Assembly: GCF_028657195.3 (NCBI RefSeq)
Contig: NZ_JANCPR020000012.1
Location: forward strand, 62,001-126,000
Reading direction: 5' to 3'
Length of the DNA stretch: 64,000 nt
Source: Streptomyces iconiensis
Lineage (GTDB): Bacteria; Actinomycetota; Actinomycetes; Streptomycetales; Streptomycetaceae
Part shown: positions 7,931-16,323 of the stretch, piece by piece
How positions within the stretch are numbered: the stretch's first letter is position 1
Layout of the letters: each line of letters begins with the position of its first letter
Notes under the pieces: generated by a model
Told to the model about the DNA's origin: nothing
Databases searched by the model: none
Seen by the model: the letters and a program-made list of their open reading frames with translations, nothing else
Program-made: the position numbers and the translations under genes

Positions 7931-8599
7931 CTACGCGGCCACGCGCCGGTGGGCGACGAGCTGGAGGTTCTCGGCGCGGAACCCATGGAGCGTGGGGGCC
8001 GTACCGGGGCGCTCCTCGGTGACGGTGAAGCCGTGGTCGTCCAGGAGCGCCCGCAGGTGTTCCGGCGTGTGGTGGCGGAAGAGACCGCCGTCGGGCGTGG
8101 TGAACGTGCCGTGCGGGCCGGAGCCGGGCCCGCGGTCGTAGGCGTCGTAGCGCTCCGCGTTGCGTGCGTCGCGCTGGATCGGGACCTCGCTCACGTACAG
8201 CACACCACCGGGCCGCAGCACCCGGGCCAGCTCGGCGACGGTCGCGTGCTGCGCCGCGTCGTCCGGCATGCAGGTGAGGACGGCGAACAGCAGCGCCGCG
8301 TCGAACGTCCCGTCCCGCTCCCGCAGCGGAAGCTCCACCTGGTGCACCAGCTCAAGGCCGGGGTGCTCCCCGAGCCCGCGCTCGATCATCGCGCGCGAGG
8401 GGTCGACACCGACCACCCGCGCGTACCCGGCCTCCGTGAGCCGCGCGGTCAGGCGCCCGTATCCGCACCCGTAGTCCAGAATGCGGGCGCCATGTGAGAC
8501 GTACGCCTGCAGCAGGGCGGGGTCGAGCTCGTGGGTGAACGTCTTCGTCGCGCCTTCGGCTTCCCAGAAGCCGTGCACGTCGGGGCGGACAGCTGCCAT
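7931..8599 (-). CDS. SAM-dependent methyltransferase, class I
   Basis: A 222-residue Rossmann-fold methyltransferase. Motif I reads ILDYGCGYGRLTARL (about residue 42), followed by VVGVDPSRAMI, then DAALLFAVLTCMPDD and ELARVLRPGGVLYVSE, the usual order for small-molecule methyltransferases of the type-11 group. The substrate cannot be told. I place the start at ATG 8599 rather than further upstream because the earlier in-frame sequence is low complexity; TACGGT lies six bases before the ATG and there is no Shine-Dalgarno, suggesting a leaderless mRNA. It is divergent from the small gene at 8655. Confidence 0.8.
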   Translation of the reverse strand: MAAVRPDVHGFWEAEGATKTFTHELDPALLQAYVSHGARILDYGCGYGRLTARLTEAGYARVVGVDPSRAMIERGLGEHPGLELVHQVELPLRERDGTFDAALLFAVLTCMPDDAAQHATVAELARVLRPGGVLYVSEVPIQRDARNAERYDAYDRGPGSGPHGTFTTPDGGLFRHHTPEHLRALLDDHGFTVTEERPGTAPTLHGFRAENLQLVAHRRVAA

Positions 8600-8654
8600 G
8601 GACCGACCGTACCCCCGACATGCGGCGCCGCCGTGCCTGTCGCAGCCTGGAAAC

Positions 8655-8870
8655 ATGAGTGCGCCCATCGTCGTCCATCCCCCAGCGCCCGAGGGCGGTC
8701 GCCACGTCACCGCGTACGGCGAGTCGCTGGGCACCGCCTACGGCCTGACCGACCTCATCGAGTTCCTGGAACGCACCGATATCGACGTCGCCTCCCTCGA
8801 CCTGGAGGACGAGACCGTCATCGAGTGGAAGGGCGGCACCCACGAGGTGTGGGGGCGGCTCGCGGGCTGA
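8655..8870 (+). CDS. Small acidic conserved protein of unknown function
   Basis: A 71-residue acidic protein without signal peptide or membrane segment; central GLTDLIEFLERTDIDVASLDLEDETVIEWKG-like alternation (quoted in part: DLIEFLERTDIDV) suggests a compact alpha/beta fold. I do not recognise the family. Codon use is typical of the chromosome. It is transcribed away from the methyltransferase with 55 bases between the starts, so the two share a promoter region. Confidence 0.65.
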   Translation: MSAPIVVHPPAPEGGRHVTAYGESLGTAYGLTDLIEFLERTDIDVASLDLEDETVIEWKGGTHEVWGRLAG

Positions 8871-8926
8871 CCCGTTCCCGTCCGGTCAGGACCGTTTCGT
8901 CCACCGCAGTCGGGGCAGGCGACTCT

Positions 8927-8954
8927 TGATCATCAACGGGTGATCATCAACGGG
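8927..8954. repeat. Perfect tandem duplication of a 14-bp word
   Basis: TGATCATCAACGGG occurs twice back to back, 57 bases before the GTG of the following membrane protein gene. Each copy contains the palindrome TGATCA. It lies in the likely promoter region of that gene. Confidence 0.85.
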
Positions 8955-9010
8955 CCGGGCGGGCGCCCCGGATCAGCGGCGCCGGCCCACGAGGGAGCAG
9001 GGGGCATCAC

Positions 9011-9544
9011 GTGGGTGGGGGCGCGAACGGGAGATTCCCGTGGGGGTGGCTGGCGGCAGGGCTCGTCATCCTGGCAGGGCTGACGGTGTGGGGGGTCGTG
9101 GCGTATCCGGACCTGCCGGACCGGGTTCCCCAGCACATGGGGAGCGGAGGGGTCGACGAATGGGCGGACAAAACCGTCGGCAGCGTCTTCCTCCCCGTGT
9201 TCGTGTACGCGGGCACCCTGGCCGTGATGGCGGCCACGACGGTTCTCACGCTCCGGGTACGCCCGACCTCCGAACTCGCCCCAGGTGAGCAGGTGTCCAG
9301 TCTGATCAACCGCCCGAGCACACCCGCCGGAGCGCTGCTCCTCGCGCGGGCCCAGATGCTCCTCGCCTGCGGCGTAGGCGCGGGCCTCGCGGGCGCGTGC
9401 ACGGCGATGTGGAGCACCACACCCCAGAAGGACGCCGACTCCCCCTGGACACTGCCCCTCACCCTCGCCCCCATCGCCCTGGGCACATTCGCGGTCCTAG
9501 GAGCAGCGCTGAAGGACAAGAGCACAGGCCGGAAGACCACCTGA
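9011..9544 (+). CDS. DUF1648-type integral membrane protein
   Basis: A 177-residue protein with four predicted membrane segments (about residues 11-32, 56-76, 108-130 and 146-165). The stretch YPDLPDRVPQHMGSGG after the first segment is the signature of DUF1648 proteins, membrane proteins of unknown role found near sugar or stress genes. The GTG start at 9011 follows a purine-rich GGGAGCAGGGGG. It converges on the symporter gene ending at 9717. Confidence 0.75.
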   Translation: MGGGANGRFPWGWLAAGLVILAGLTVWGVVAYPDLPDRVPQHMGSGGVDEWADKTVGSVFLPVFVYAGTLAVMAATTVLTLRVRPTSELAPGEQVSSLINRPSTPAGALLLARAQMLLACGVGAGLAGACTAMWSTTPQKDADSPWTLPLTLAPIALGTFAVLGAALKDKSTGRKTT

Positions 9545-9571
9545 TACGCCCTACGCCCCGTCAGGGGCGTC

Positions 9572-9599
9572 AGGGGCGCGGGGAACTGCGCGACAAGCC
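9572..9599 (+). repeat. Dispersed Streptomyces intergenic repeat, copy 1
   Basis: GGGGCGCGGGGAACTGCGCG and the following ACAAGCC form a word I recognise as recurring in intergenic regions of many Streptomyces genomes. A second copy lies inverted at 18626-18653. Both are at gene 3' ends. Confidence 0.7.
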
Positions 9600-9716
9600 A
9601 CGAACAACCCGCGGCCCGCAACGCACGACCAGAGGCACGACCTCCCCGGCGACGCAAGGACGCGGGGACGCGGGGACTCACGGCCACGGCGGCCGGTCGG
9701 CCGGCCGCCGGAACCG

Positions 9717-11294
9717 TCAACTCTGCGAAGACGACCCGGAGTCGCGGGACGACGACGACCCGGACCCGCGTCCGAGCGTCTCAAGCTGCTCGGACGTGGA
9801 GATCAGCTCCTGCGCCTCCTCCTCGGAACTCACCATCGGCTGCGACCCGTGCAACGGCACGCCCGCGCTCTCCGGCATGAAGTGCACCGCGACCAGGCCG
9901 ATCAGGCCGCTGGCGATCAGATAGACGCCGGGCGTCAGGTTGTTCTGCGAGGAGGCCACAAGGCTCTCCGTGACCAGCGGCGTCGTACCGCCGAAGGCAG
10001 CGACGGAGAAGTTGAAGCCGATGCCCATGGCGGCGTACCGCACGCTGGTCGGGAAGAGCGCGGGCAGCGTGGAGGCCGAGGGCGCGGCGAAGCCGGCGAG
10101 GAGGGTGGCGAGTACCAGCACGCCGAGCCCCGGCAGCACCAGCCCGTCCGAGCGCAGCAGCATGAAGGCGGGGACGCCGAGAACGATCTGGCCGATCGCG
10201 GCAGCGCGGTAGACCGGGCGGCGTCCGACATGGTCGCTGAGCCTGCCGATGAAGGTGATCAGCAGTACGACCCACACCATGCCGACCAGTACGAGCACGT
10301 CGGCGGTATGGCTGGAGCGGCCGAGCACCTCGGTCTGGTAGGTGGGCAGATAGCCGGTGACCATGTAGTTGGTGACGTTGTAGAGCAGGACGAGTCCCAC
10401 GCAGATCAGCAGGGGCTGCCACTGGCGCGTGAGGATCGTACGGAACTCGTGGCGGCTGGTCTCGCGTTGGGCGACGAGTTGGTCGTGCTCGTCCAACTGC
10501 TGCTGGAAGGCCGGGGATTCCTCCAGTTTGAGCCGCATGTAGAGGCCGATGATGCCGAGCGGGCCCGCGACGAGGAACGGAATACGCCAGCCCCAGCTGA
10601 TCATCTCGCTCTCCGTCAACAGGAAGTTGAGCAGGGTGACGAGCGCGGAGCCGAGCGCGTAGCCGGTGAACGTGCCGAAGTCGAGCCAGCTGCCGAGGAA
10701 CCCACGCCTGCGGTCCGGTGAGTACTCCGCGATGAAGGTGGTGGCGCCGCCGTACTCGCCCCCGGTCGAGAAGCCCTGGAGCATACGGGCGAAGAGCAGC
10801 AGTACGGGAGCGGCCAGGCCGATCGTGGCGTAGCTGGGGATGAAGCCGATCATAAAGGTGCCGCAGGCCATCAGGATCATGGTGGTCGCGAGCACCTTCT
10901 GCCGTCCGACCTTGTCGCCGAGCGGCCCGAAGAAGAGGCCGCCGAGTGGTCGCACGACAAAGGCGGCTGCGAAGGTCGCGAAGGAGGCGAGAAGCTGCGC
11001 GGCATCGGAGGCGCCGGGGTAGAAGACCTTGCCGATGACGGCGGCGAGATAGCTGTAGACGCCGAAGTCGAACCACTCCATGCAGTTGCCGAGCGCCGAG
11101 GCCGTGACGGCCCGCTTGAGCATGGGCTCCTTGACGACCTGCACATCGCCCTCGGTGAACGCGCCGCCCTTGCGCCGCAGCCGCCGCACCAGCTCGTCGC
11201 GCACCTGGCGGGGCAGCGCGGCGACGGCACGCGGCACCTGCTTCGCCGCCGTCGCCCTGCTGCCTCCCGAACCTTTTCCAGGCGTCTCTGTCAC
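9717..11294 (-). CDS. MFS symporter of the metabolite:H+ (ProP-like) family
   Basis: A 525-residue transporter with 12 predicted membrane segments that would couple uptake of a zwitterion or organic acid to protons. The family start ASALGNCMEWFDFGVYSYLA leads the first segment, PLGGLFFGPLGDKVGRQ is the MHS loop 2-3 motif, and GGEYGGATTFIAEYSPDRRRG is the typical helix 5 region; these match ProP (proline/betaine). The C-terminal tail is acidic and Ser-rich. I choose GTG 11294 because GAGG lies seven bases upstream; GTG 11306 is the alternative. The exact substrate is not shown by sequence. Confidence 0.85.
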   Translation of the reverse strand: MTETPGKGSGGSRATAAKQVPRAVAALPRQVRDELVRRLRRKGGAFTEGDVQVVKEPMLKRAVTASALGNCMEWFDFGVYSYLAAVIGKVFYPGASDAAQLLASFATFAAAFVVRPLGGLFFGPLGDKVGRQKVLATTMILMACGTFMIGFIPSYATIGLAAPVLLLFARMLQGFSTGGEYGGATTFIAEYSPDRRRGFLGSWLDFGTFTGYALGSALVTLLNFLLTESEMISWGWRIPFLVAGPLGIIGLYMRLKLEESPAFQQQLDEHDQLVAQRETSRHEFRTILTRQWQPLLICVGLVLLYNVTNYMVTGYLPTYQTEVLGRSSHTADVLVLVGMVWVVLLITFIGRLSDHVGRRPVYRAAAIGQIVLGVPAFMLLRSDGLVLPGLGVLVLATLLAGFAAPSASTLPALFPTSVRYAAMGIGFNFSVAAFGGTTPLVTESLVASSQNNLTPGVYLIASGLIGLVAVHFMPESAGVPLHGSQPMVSSEEEAQELISTSEQLETLGRGSGSSSSRDSGSSSQS

Positions 11295-11507
11295 GTCGGC
11301 CCTCACACCCTTTTGTTCCCTATGACCGAAAAGCTGGATCTGCCCGATCGTACGGAGCAGGTCCCGGAACCGGGTTGCCGGACTCGCCGGACCACACACA
11401 CGGCGGCGGAGGTGCGGATTCAGCGCGGGTTCGGTGCGGGTGACAGGTGGGGGTCCCCCGGCCGGGGAGAGGGCTGGAAGACCCCGGACGGAGGCAGGGA
11501 GAGAGGG

Positions 11508-12797
11508 TCAGCAGACCCCGTCCCCCGGCTTGGGGTTGCCCAGGCCGAAGTACGGGCGCAGCCGCAGCCCCACCCATGTGCCGCCCAGCGCGACGGCGCC
11601 CCAGACCCAGCCGTGCAGGCTGCCGGAGCCGATACCGGCGAGGTAGGCCCCGATGTTGCAGCCGCCCGCCAGCCGCGCGCCGATGCCCATCAGCACGCCG
11701 CCGAGCACCGCTGCGCCCGCCGTACGGAGCGCGACACCCCTGTGCAGCGTCCAGACCCCGCCGGCGGCGGCGGCCACCGCGGCGCCGATCATGATGCCGA
11801 AGTCGGTGAGGCTGGTCTTGTCGGCCAGTACGGGCCCCGCGAGCTGCTGCGCGTTCTTCGGCTCCTGCCAGAACGCCCAGGTCTCGGGCGAACCGCCCAG
11901 CGCGCCCACCAACTTGGAACCCCACAGCGCGAAGGCGCTGGTGATGCCCCACGCGCCACCCGAAACCAGCAGCACGGCAGCACCGAGCACCGCCAGCGCC
12001 AGCGCGCCTGCCGCCAGCGGCCACGAGCCCCGCACGACGCGGGCCCACGTGCCACGCGCCGACGGCGGGGCGCCCACGGGCGGCGGGTTGCGCCGCGCCT
12101 GCACCCGCCGCGAGACCAGCACCACGAGCGCGAGCAGCACCAGCGTCACGACGAGGGAGCCGCCCCAGCCGACATGGTCGGAGAAGAGCACGGGGTCGAA
12201 GGCGGGCAGCTCGCTCCACAGCCCGTACTGCCAGGCCGCGAGGGTCGAACCGACGATGAAGCCGCCGAGCGTGAGCACGATGGTGCTCTGCCCCGAGCCC
12301 ACAGCGAACAGCGTGCCCGAGGCGCAGGCACCGCCGAGCTGCATGCCGACGGCGAAGAGGAAGGCCCCGATCAGCAGGCCGACGCCGAGCGGCCCCGCAC
12401 TGGGCGCGGGCGCCGAGCCGAACAGCCCGGTGCCCGTACCGATGATCAGCGCGAAGAGCGCGGCCGTCGCACCGAGCAGCAGCGCGTGGGCCCGCAGCCC
12501 CGTGCCGTTGCCGACCGCGATCAACTGCCGCCAGGCGGAGGTGAATCCGAACCGGGAGTGGAAGAGGCCGACACCGAGCCCGATGCCGAGCAGCAGCAGG
12601 ACGCCGGGCTTGGCGCCGTGCGCCGACCACACGTACGCGGTCAGCGCCAACCCGGCCACCAGCGCGACACCGAGCGGCAACCACCGCACAGCGGGCGCCG
12701 GCGCGGCCTCGGGCCGGGGCGAACGGGTGGGCGAGGGGGCCAACGCACCCCGCGAGGGGGGTTGCTGCTGCGCCTCTGCGGGTGGAGCAGTCGTCAC
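11508..12797 (-). CDS. YeeE/YedE-family sulfur (thiosulfate-type) transporter
   Basis: A 429-residue membrane protein with about ten segments and an internal duplication. Characteristic glycine/cysteine motifs are GGACASGTLFAVGSG (first half) and ARLAGGCNIGAYLAG (second half); in characterised YeeE proteins such cysteines hand thiosulfate through the pore. The earlier FGF-x-SAW motif has Thr where some members have Cys. GTG 12797 has GGAG seven bases upstream. No TusA-like partner follows. Upstream lies an array of four small inverted repeats that may control it. A role in uptake of reduced sulfur is likely but not proven. Confidence 0.8.
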   Translation of the reverse strand: MTTAPPAEAQQQPPSRGALAPSPTRSPRPEAAPAPAVRWLPLGVALVAGLALTAYVWSAHGAKPGVLLLLGIGLGVGLFHSRFGFTSAWRQLIAVGNGTGLRAHALLLGATAALFALIIGTGTGLFGSAPAPSAGPLGVGLLIGAFLFAVGMQLGGACASGTLFAVGSGQSTIVLTLGGFIVGSTLAAWQYGLWSELPAFDPVLFSDHVGWGGSLVVTLVLLALVVLVSRRVQARRNPPPVGAPPSARGTWARVVRGSWPLAAGALALAVLGAAVLLVSGGAWGITSAFALWGSKLVGALGGSPETWAFWQEPKNAQQLAGPVLADKTSLTDFGIMIGAAVAAAAGGVWTLHRGVALRTAGAAVLGGVLMGIGARLAGGCNIGAYLAGIGSGSLHGWVWGAVALGGTWVGLRLRPYFGLGNPKPGDGVC

Positions 12798-12833
12798 GTG
12801 GATCTCCGAGGGGGGTACGTACGCGGGCGGTTG

Positions 12834-12918
12834 CTCCGCCTGCACGGAGTGCTCTTCCGCCTGCGCGGAACGGGGGTGGCTCCGCCATGCGCGGAACGGG
12901 TGGCTCCGCCTGTGCGGA
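12834..12918. repeat. Four regularly spaced short inverted repeats
   Basis: Four hairpins of the type TCCGC-N4/5-GCGGA lie at 12834-12849, 12855-12870, 12881-12895 and 12905-12918, with centres about 21, 25 and 24 bases apart, roughly two DNA turns each. They are 37-121 bases upstream of the YeeE/YedE-family start. They could be a cooperative operator or a structured leader. Confidence 0.65.
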
Positions 12919-12980
12919 ACGGGGTGCCGGAGTGCTGCGGGGCAGCGGGCAGGGGCGGCCGAGGCCGCGGATACGGGGTA

Positions 12981-12996
12981 CCGGGGAGCCCCCCGG
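12981..12996 (-). terminator. Hairpin just after the 27-residue gene
   Basis: CCGGGG-AGCC-CCCCGG begins seven bases beyond the stop codon of the small minus-strand gene at 13004. Confidence 0.45.
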
Positions 12997-13003
12997 AGAA
13001 GAG

Positions 13004-13087
13004 TCAGCGGCGACAGAGCGCGTCGTCGACGCTCCACGCCGTGGCCGCGAAGAGCGCGAGTGCCAGCAGGCGTGCGGGTCCGAACAT
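13004..13087 (-). CDS. Candidate 27-residue single-pass membrane peptide
   Basis: A short reading frame beginning MFGPARLLALALF and ending DDALCRR. It has a basic start, one hydrophobic helix of about 15 residues and a charged tail with one Cys. Codon third positions are almost all G or C, as in real genes here. A promoter (13095-13122) puts the transcription start at or next to the ATG, and a hairpin follows the stop by seven bases, so it looks like a complete transcription unit. There is no Shine-Dalgarno, consistent with a leaderless mRNA. Function unknown; it lies in a 693-base gap between the sulfur transporter and the crotonase. Confidence 0.45.
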   Translation of the reverse strand: MFGPARLLALALFAATAWSVDDALCRR

Positions 13088-13094
13088 GCATGTC

Positions 13095-13122
13095 ACGGTA
13101 ATCCACTTCCGGCCCCCGACAA
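13095..13122 (-). promoter_or_regulatory. Predicted leaderless promoter of the 27-residue gene
   Basis: On the minus strand TTGTCG (13122-13117), 16 bases and TACCGT (13100-13095) are followed after seven bases by the ATG at 13087. Confidence 0.45.
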
Positions 13123-13490
13123 CCTCCCGTCTCACATCCCGAGACCCCATTCTGAGACGCCCTGTCTGTCCGCGTACGCCGCCAGGGGCGAGTCCGGGGG
13201 CTGGGGGCGGTGGCGGACCGCTCCTCCAAACCGCCGCAACGGCGAGACGCCCCACGGCGCAGCCCGGCGGTGCCACATCCACGGGAACGGCCGGTTCGGC
13301 ACCGCCGGATACGTCTCGCGTGGTGCGCGCCGTCGCGGCGGGAAGAGATGGCGGGAAGAGGCGGCGCGCAGAGGCGGCGGGAAAAGGTGGCGGGGCCGTG
13401 GGGCGCAGCAACGTAGCCGGGGCCGCGCGGTCGCGCCTAGGCTCGCTGCCTCAGGACCGTACGCGCCGCTCCCGGGAGGGCCGATTCGCC
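13123..13490. other. Intergenic stretch without a recognised gene
   Basis: I find no convincing gene here. The only structure is a purine-rich degenerate repeat of GGCGGGAAGAG at 13337-13347, 13350-13360 and a longer variant at about 13376-13387. The last bases contain GGGAGG, the ribosome binding site of the crotonase gene. Confidence 0.6.
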
Positions 13491-14339
13491 GTGACCAGTT
13501 CGTCCGTACGTTCCGTGCGCTCCGAGCGCGCCGGCGCCGTCACCACCGTCGTACTCTCACGTCCCGAGGCCCGTAACGCGGTGGACGGGCCGTCGGCCGC
13601 CGCGCTCGCCGACGCGTTCCGCGCCTTCGAGGCCGACCCCGAGGCCCGTGCGGCCGTGCTGTGGGGCGAAGGCGGCACGTTCAGCTCCGGCGCCGACCTC
13701 AAGGCGTTCGGGACCGAACGGGGCAACCGGCTCGCCCCGGACGGCGACGGGCCCATGGGGCCCACCCGCCTCAAGCTCACCAAGCCCGTGATCGCGGCGG
13801 TCAGCGGACACGCGGTCGCGGGCGGTCTCGAACTCGCGCTCTGGTGCGATCTCCGCGTGGCCGAGGAGGACGCCGTCTTCGGCGTCTTCTGCCGGCGCTG
13901 GGGCGTACCGCTCATCGACGGCGGCACCGTACGCCTCCCCCGCCTCGTCGGCGCGAGCCGCGCGGCCGACATGGTGCTCACGGGGCGCGCCGTGCCCGCC
14001 GTCGAGGCGTACGACATGGGGCTCGCCAACCGCCTGGTACCGACAGGCGAGGCACGCGCGGCGGCCGAGGAACTGGCCGCGACCCTCGCGCGCTTCCCGC
14101 AGACGTGCCTGCGAACCGACCTCGCGTCGCTGCGCGCGCAGGAAGGGCTGACCGAAAAGGACGCCATGCTGGGCGAGTTCGCGCACAGCCAAGCGGCACT
14201 GGCCGAGGCGGGGGACGGCGTGGCCCGTTTCACCGCAGGCGCGGGCAGGCACGGCGACTTCGCAGAAGACCCCGACAACACAGATAACGCAGACAGCGCA
14301 GACGGCTCGGACGGCTCGGACGGCGCCGAGCTTCACTGA
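13491..14339 (+). CDS. Crotonase (enoyl-CoA hydratase/isomerase) family protein
   Basis: A 282-residue crotonase-fold enzyme acting on acyl-CoA esters. FSSGADLKAF and SGHAVAGGLELALWCDLRVA form the oxyanion hole and CoA site. The first catalytic Glu of hydratases is kept (GGLEL), but the second is replaced: where rat hydratase has QPE, this protein has VFC within FGVFCRRWGVPLIDGG. It may therefore isomerise, hydrolyse or decarboxylate rather than hydrate. GTG 13491 follows GGGAGG at 11 bases. The last 25 residues are an acidic repeat (NTDNADSADGSDGSDG) absent from typical members. It stands alone. Confidence 0.85.
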   Translation: MTSSSVRSVRSERAGAVTTVVLSRPEARNAVDGPSAAALADAFRAFEADPEARAAVLWGEGGTFSSGADLKAFGTERGNRLAPDGDGPMGPTRLKLTKPVIAAVSGHAVAGGLELALWCDLRVAEEDAVFGVFCRRWGVPLIDGGTVRLPRLVGASRAADMVLTGRAVPAVEAYDMGLANRLVPTGEARAAAEELAATLARFPQTCLRTDLASLRAQEGLTEKDAMLGEFAHSQAALAEAGDGVARFTAGAGRHGDFAEDPDNTDNADSADGSDGSDGAELH

Positions 14340-14342
14340 CTC

Positions 14343-14472
14343 CACCGACCGACAGCACCGACCGCACCGACCGCACCGACCGCCCGGTCACATCAACACA
14401 GGGCATCCCGCACGGGAACCCGCACAAGGCACCCTGCACGGGCACCCCGCATAGGGAACCCGCACGGGGAAC
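14343..14472. repeat. Two families of short tandem repeats between converging genes
   Basis: CACCGACCG occurs four times (14343-14351, then three contiguous copies 14356-14382). From 14401 on, degenerate units of GGGNAYCCCGCAC repeat about five times. They fill the gap between the crotonase stop and the minus-strand gene ending at 14477; the coding tail of the crotonase is repetitive too. Confidence 0.75.
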
Positions 14473-14476
14473 CGGT

Positions 14477-16150
14477 TCAGCGGGAGCGTGCCTTGAAGGC
14501 TGCCTTGCGGGCGGCCTTGGCGACCTGCTTGTCGGGGTGCACCCTGCCCATGGCCTCCAACACCTCGCCCGTGGCGGGGTGTTCGACGCGCCACGCCTTG
14601 TCGAAGAAGCCCGTGTGCTGATCCACCAGGCCCCGTACGAGGTCCTGGAGTTCCTCGGGTTCACCGGCGGTGGCGAGCTGCGCAGCGATGGTGTCGACGG
14701 TCAGCCAGAAGACCATCTCCTCGTCGGGCTGCGGCACATCGGCCGCGCCGCGCTCGGCGAGCCACACCCGCGCGAGCCCGCCGAGCTGCCGGTCCTCCAG
14801 GACCTCACGCAGCGCGGGCTCCGCCTCGGGCCCTGCGAGCGAGAGCGCCTGCTGACAGGCGAGGCGGCGTACGGGGCCTTCCTCGTCGCCCCCGCGCGCA
14901 GCGGCCAGCAGTTCGCGTGCCGCGCCGACGGTCGCGCTCTCCGCGCTCCCCGAGCCTCCGGGGCCACCGGACTCGCCGGAGTCACCCGAGACGCCGGGCC
15001 GCGCGGCGAACCAGCTCTCGATCTCCGTACGCGCGTTGTCCTCCGTGTACGCGGGCAGCGCTGCCAGCAGCACGTCAGCGCCGGCGCCCGCCAGGTCGCC
15101 CACGGCCGGCGCCTCGATCCCGGCGTCCTTCATGCGGACGCGCACGCCGTGCAGACCGAGCGGGGTCAGCCGCACCATCCCATAACGTGAGACGTCTTCT
15201 TCCAGCTCGGCATCCAGCTCGGATCCCAACCCGTCGCCTTCCAGGCCCTCTTCACCCTCCTCGGCCTCACGGGTGAGGGCCTCGTCCACGGGCTGGTACG
15301 CGACGAGGCCCGTCGGCTCCAGCATCCTGAACTGCTCGTCGAGCCGCATCATCGCCGAGGAGACCTCCTCAAGGATCTCGTCGGTCGGCTCGTCCATCCC
15401 CTCGGGGACGATCATCGAGGCGGCCAGCACCGGCAGCGGCACCATCGCGCCGCCCGCGACGGCGGCGTCGGTGGCGGTCAGCAGATAGAGGTTGCCGAGC
15501 GCGTTGTCGAGGAAGTCGGCCTCGTCCTCGGGGTTCCAGTCCATCGCGTCGAGGTCGATGGAGTCCGGGTCGATCTGGCCGTCCTCGCCGAACGCGTTCT
15601 CGATCCCGCCGAGCAGGTCCTCGAAGCTGGGCGTGGCGGCGTCGGCGAGCACGGTCTCCAGACCGTTCTGCCACACCTCCAGCACCTCGGCGGGAACGGG
15701 GGTGCTGCCCGTGCCCGCCCCGCCGGTCAGGCCGTCCATCTCCTCCTCGGGCAGGGCGACGCCCACGGGCTCGTCGCTGCCGGGGCCGCCGTCCTCGCTC
15801 GTGCCGTCGTTGTCGGCGCTTCCTTCGTCGCTCTCGTCCTCTTCGTACTCGTCCACGGCCAACAGGCCCGTGTCAACGGCGAAGTTCCAGGCGTCGGCCG
15901 CGAGCACGGGCGCGTCCTCGTCGCCTTCCAGGCCGAGGTGTGCCGCGGCCTCCTTGAGCTGTTCGGACAGCAGCTCGCCGCCCGCTCCGACCGGGATCCC
16001 CGCGCCTTCTGTGCCGCCCCCTTCGCGCGCCCAGCGCGTGAGCTTCACCGCGCGCGAGAAGAGCGGCGCGGCCAGCGCGTCCCGCGCCAGTTCGGCGTCG
16101 GAGGGCAGCCTTACGGGCGGCATGGTGGGACGGTCGTCGTCACCGGTCAT
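14477..16150 (-). CDS. Large acidic protein of unknown function
   Basis: A 557-residue strongly acidic soluble protein. It begins MTGDDDRPTMPPVRLPSD, has an Asp/Glu/Ser-rich central linker (about residues 120-160), and a C-terminal half with helical repeats resembling HEAT-like pairs (ARELLAAARGGDEEGPVRRL, CQQALSLAGPEAEPALREVL). The very end is basic (KQVAKAARKAAFKARSR). I know of similar unnamed streptomycete proteins but no function. ATG 16150 is chosen because GGAG lies ten bases upstream, whereas for ATG 16162 the same GGAG abuts the start. It runs divergent from the nuclease gene. Confidence 0.8.
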   Translation of the reverse strand: MTGDDDRPTMPPVRLPSDAELARDALAAPLFSRAVKLTRWAREGGGTEGAGIPVGAGGELLSEQLKEAAAHLGLEGDEDAPVLAADAWNFAVDTGLLAVDEYEEDESDEGSADNDGTSEDGGPGSDEPVGVALPEEEMDGLTGGAGTGSTPVPAEVLEVWQNGLETVLADAATPSFEDLLGGIENAFGEDGQIDPDSIDLDAMDWNPEDEADFLDNALGNLYLLTATDAAVAGGAMVPLPVLAASMIVPEGMDEPTDEILEEVSSAMMRLDEQFRMLEPTGLVAYQPVDEALTREAEEGEEGLEGDGLGSELDAELEEDVSRYGMVRLTPLGLHGVRVRMKDAGIEAPAVGDLAGAGADVLLAALPAYTEDNARTEIESWFAARPGVSGDSGESGGPGGSGSAESATVGAARELLAAARGGDEEGPVRRLACQQALSLAGPEAEPALREVLEDRQLGGLARVWLAERGAADVPQPDEEMVFWLTVDTIAAQLATAGEPEELQDLVRGLVDQHTGFFDKAWRVEHPATGEVLEAMGRVHPDKQVAKAARKAAFKARSR

Positions 16151-16295
16151 GTGCGCGTTCATCTCCTACGAGTCCTACGGTGTGCCGGACGGTGCAAGGC
16201 CCCCAGCGTAGACGGGTTCTGTCCCCGGCTGCCCGAATCGTGCACCCCACACGTAACGGGAGCGCGCCGCGTCCCGCTCCCCCTGCGACACACGG

Positions 16296-16323
16296 TTGAC
16301 AACTCCCGTTCCCCCGCCAGACT
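16296..16323 (+). promoter_or_regulatory. Predicted promoter of the secreted nuclease
   Basis: A perfect TTGACA (16296-16301), 16 bases, then CAGACT (16318-16323), about 110 bases before the GTG start. The -35 is consensus and the -10 is weak. Confidence 0.4.

Noticed and set aside
8600..8734. N-terminal extension of the methyltransferase to 8734
   Set aside because: The added residues are low complexity and overlap the divergent gene at 8655; ATG 8599 with a close -10 fits better.
11313..13490. Plus-strand frame running from 11313 into the crotonase
   Set aside because: The upstream 700 residues are antisense to two transporter genes and low complexity. Only the part from GTG 13491 has a family match and a ribosome binding site.
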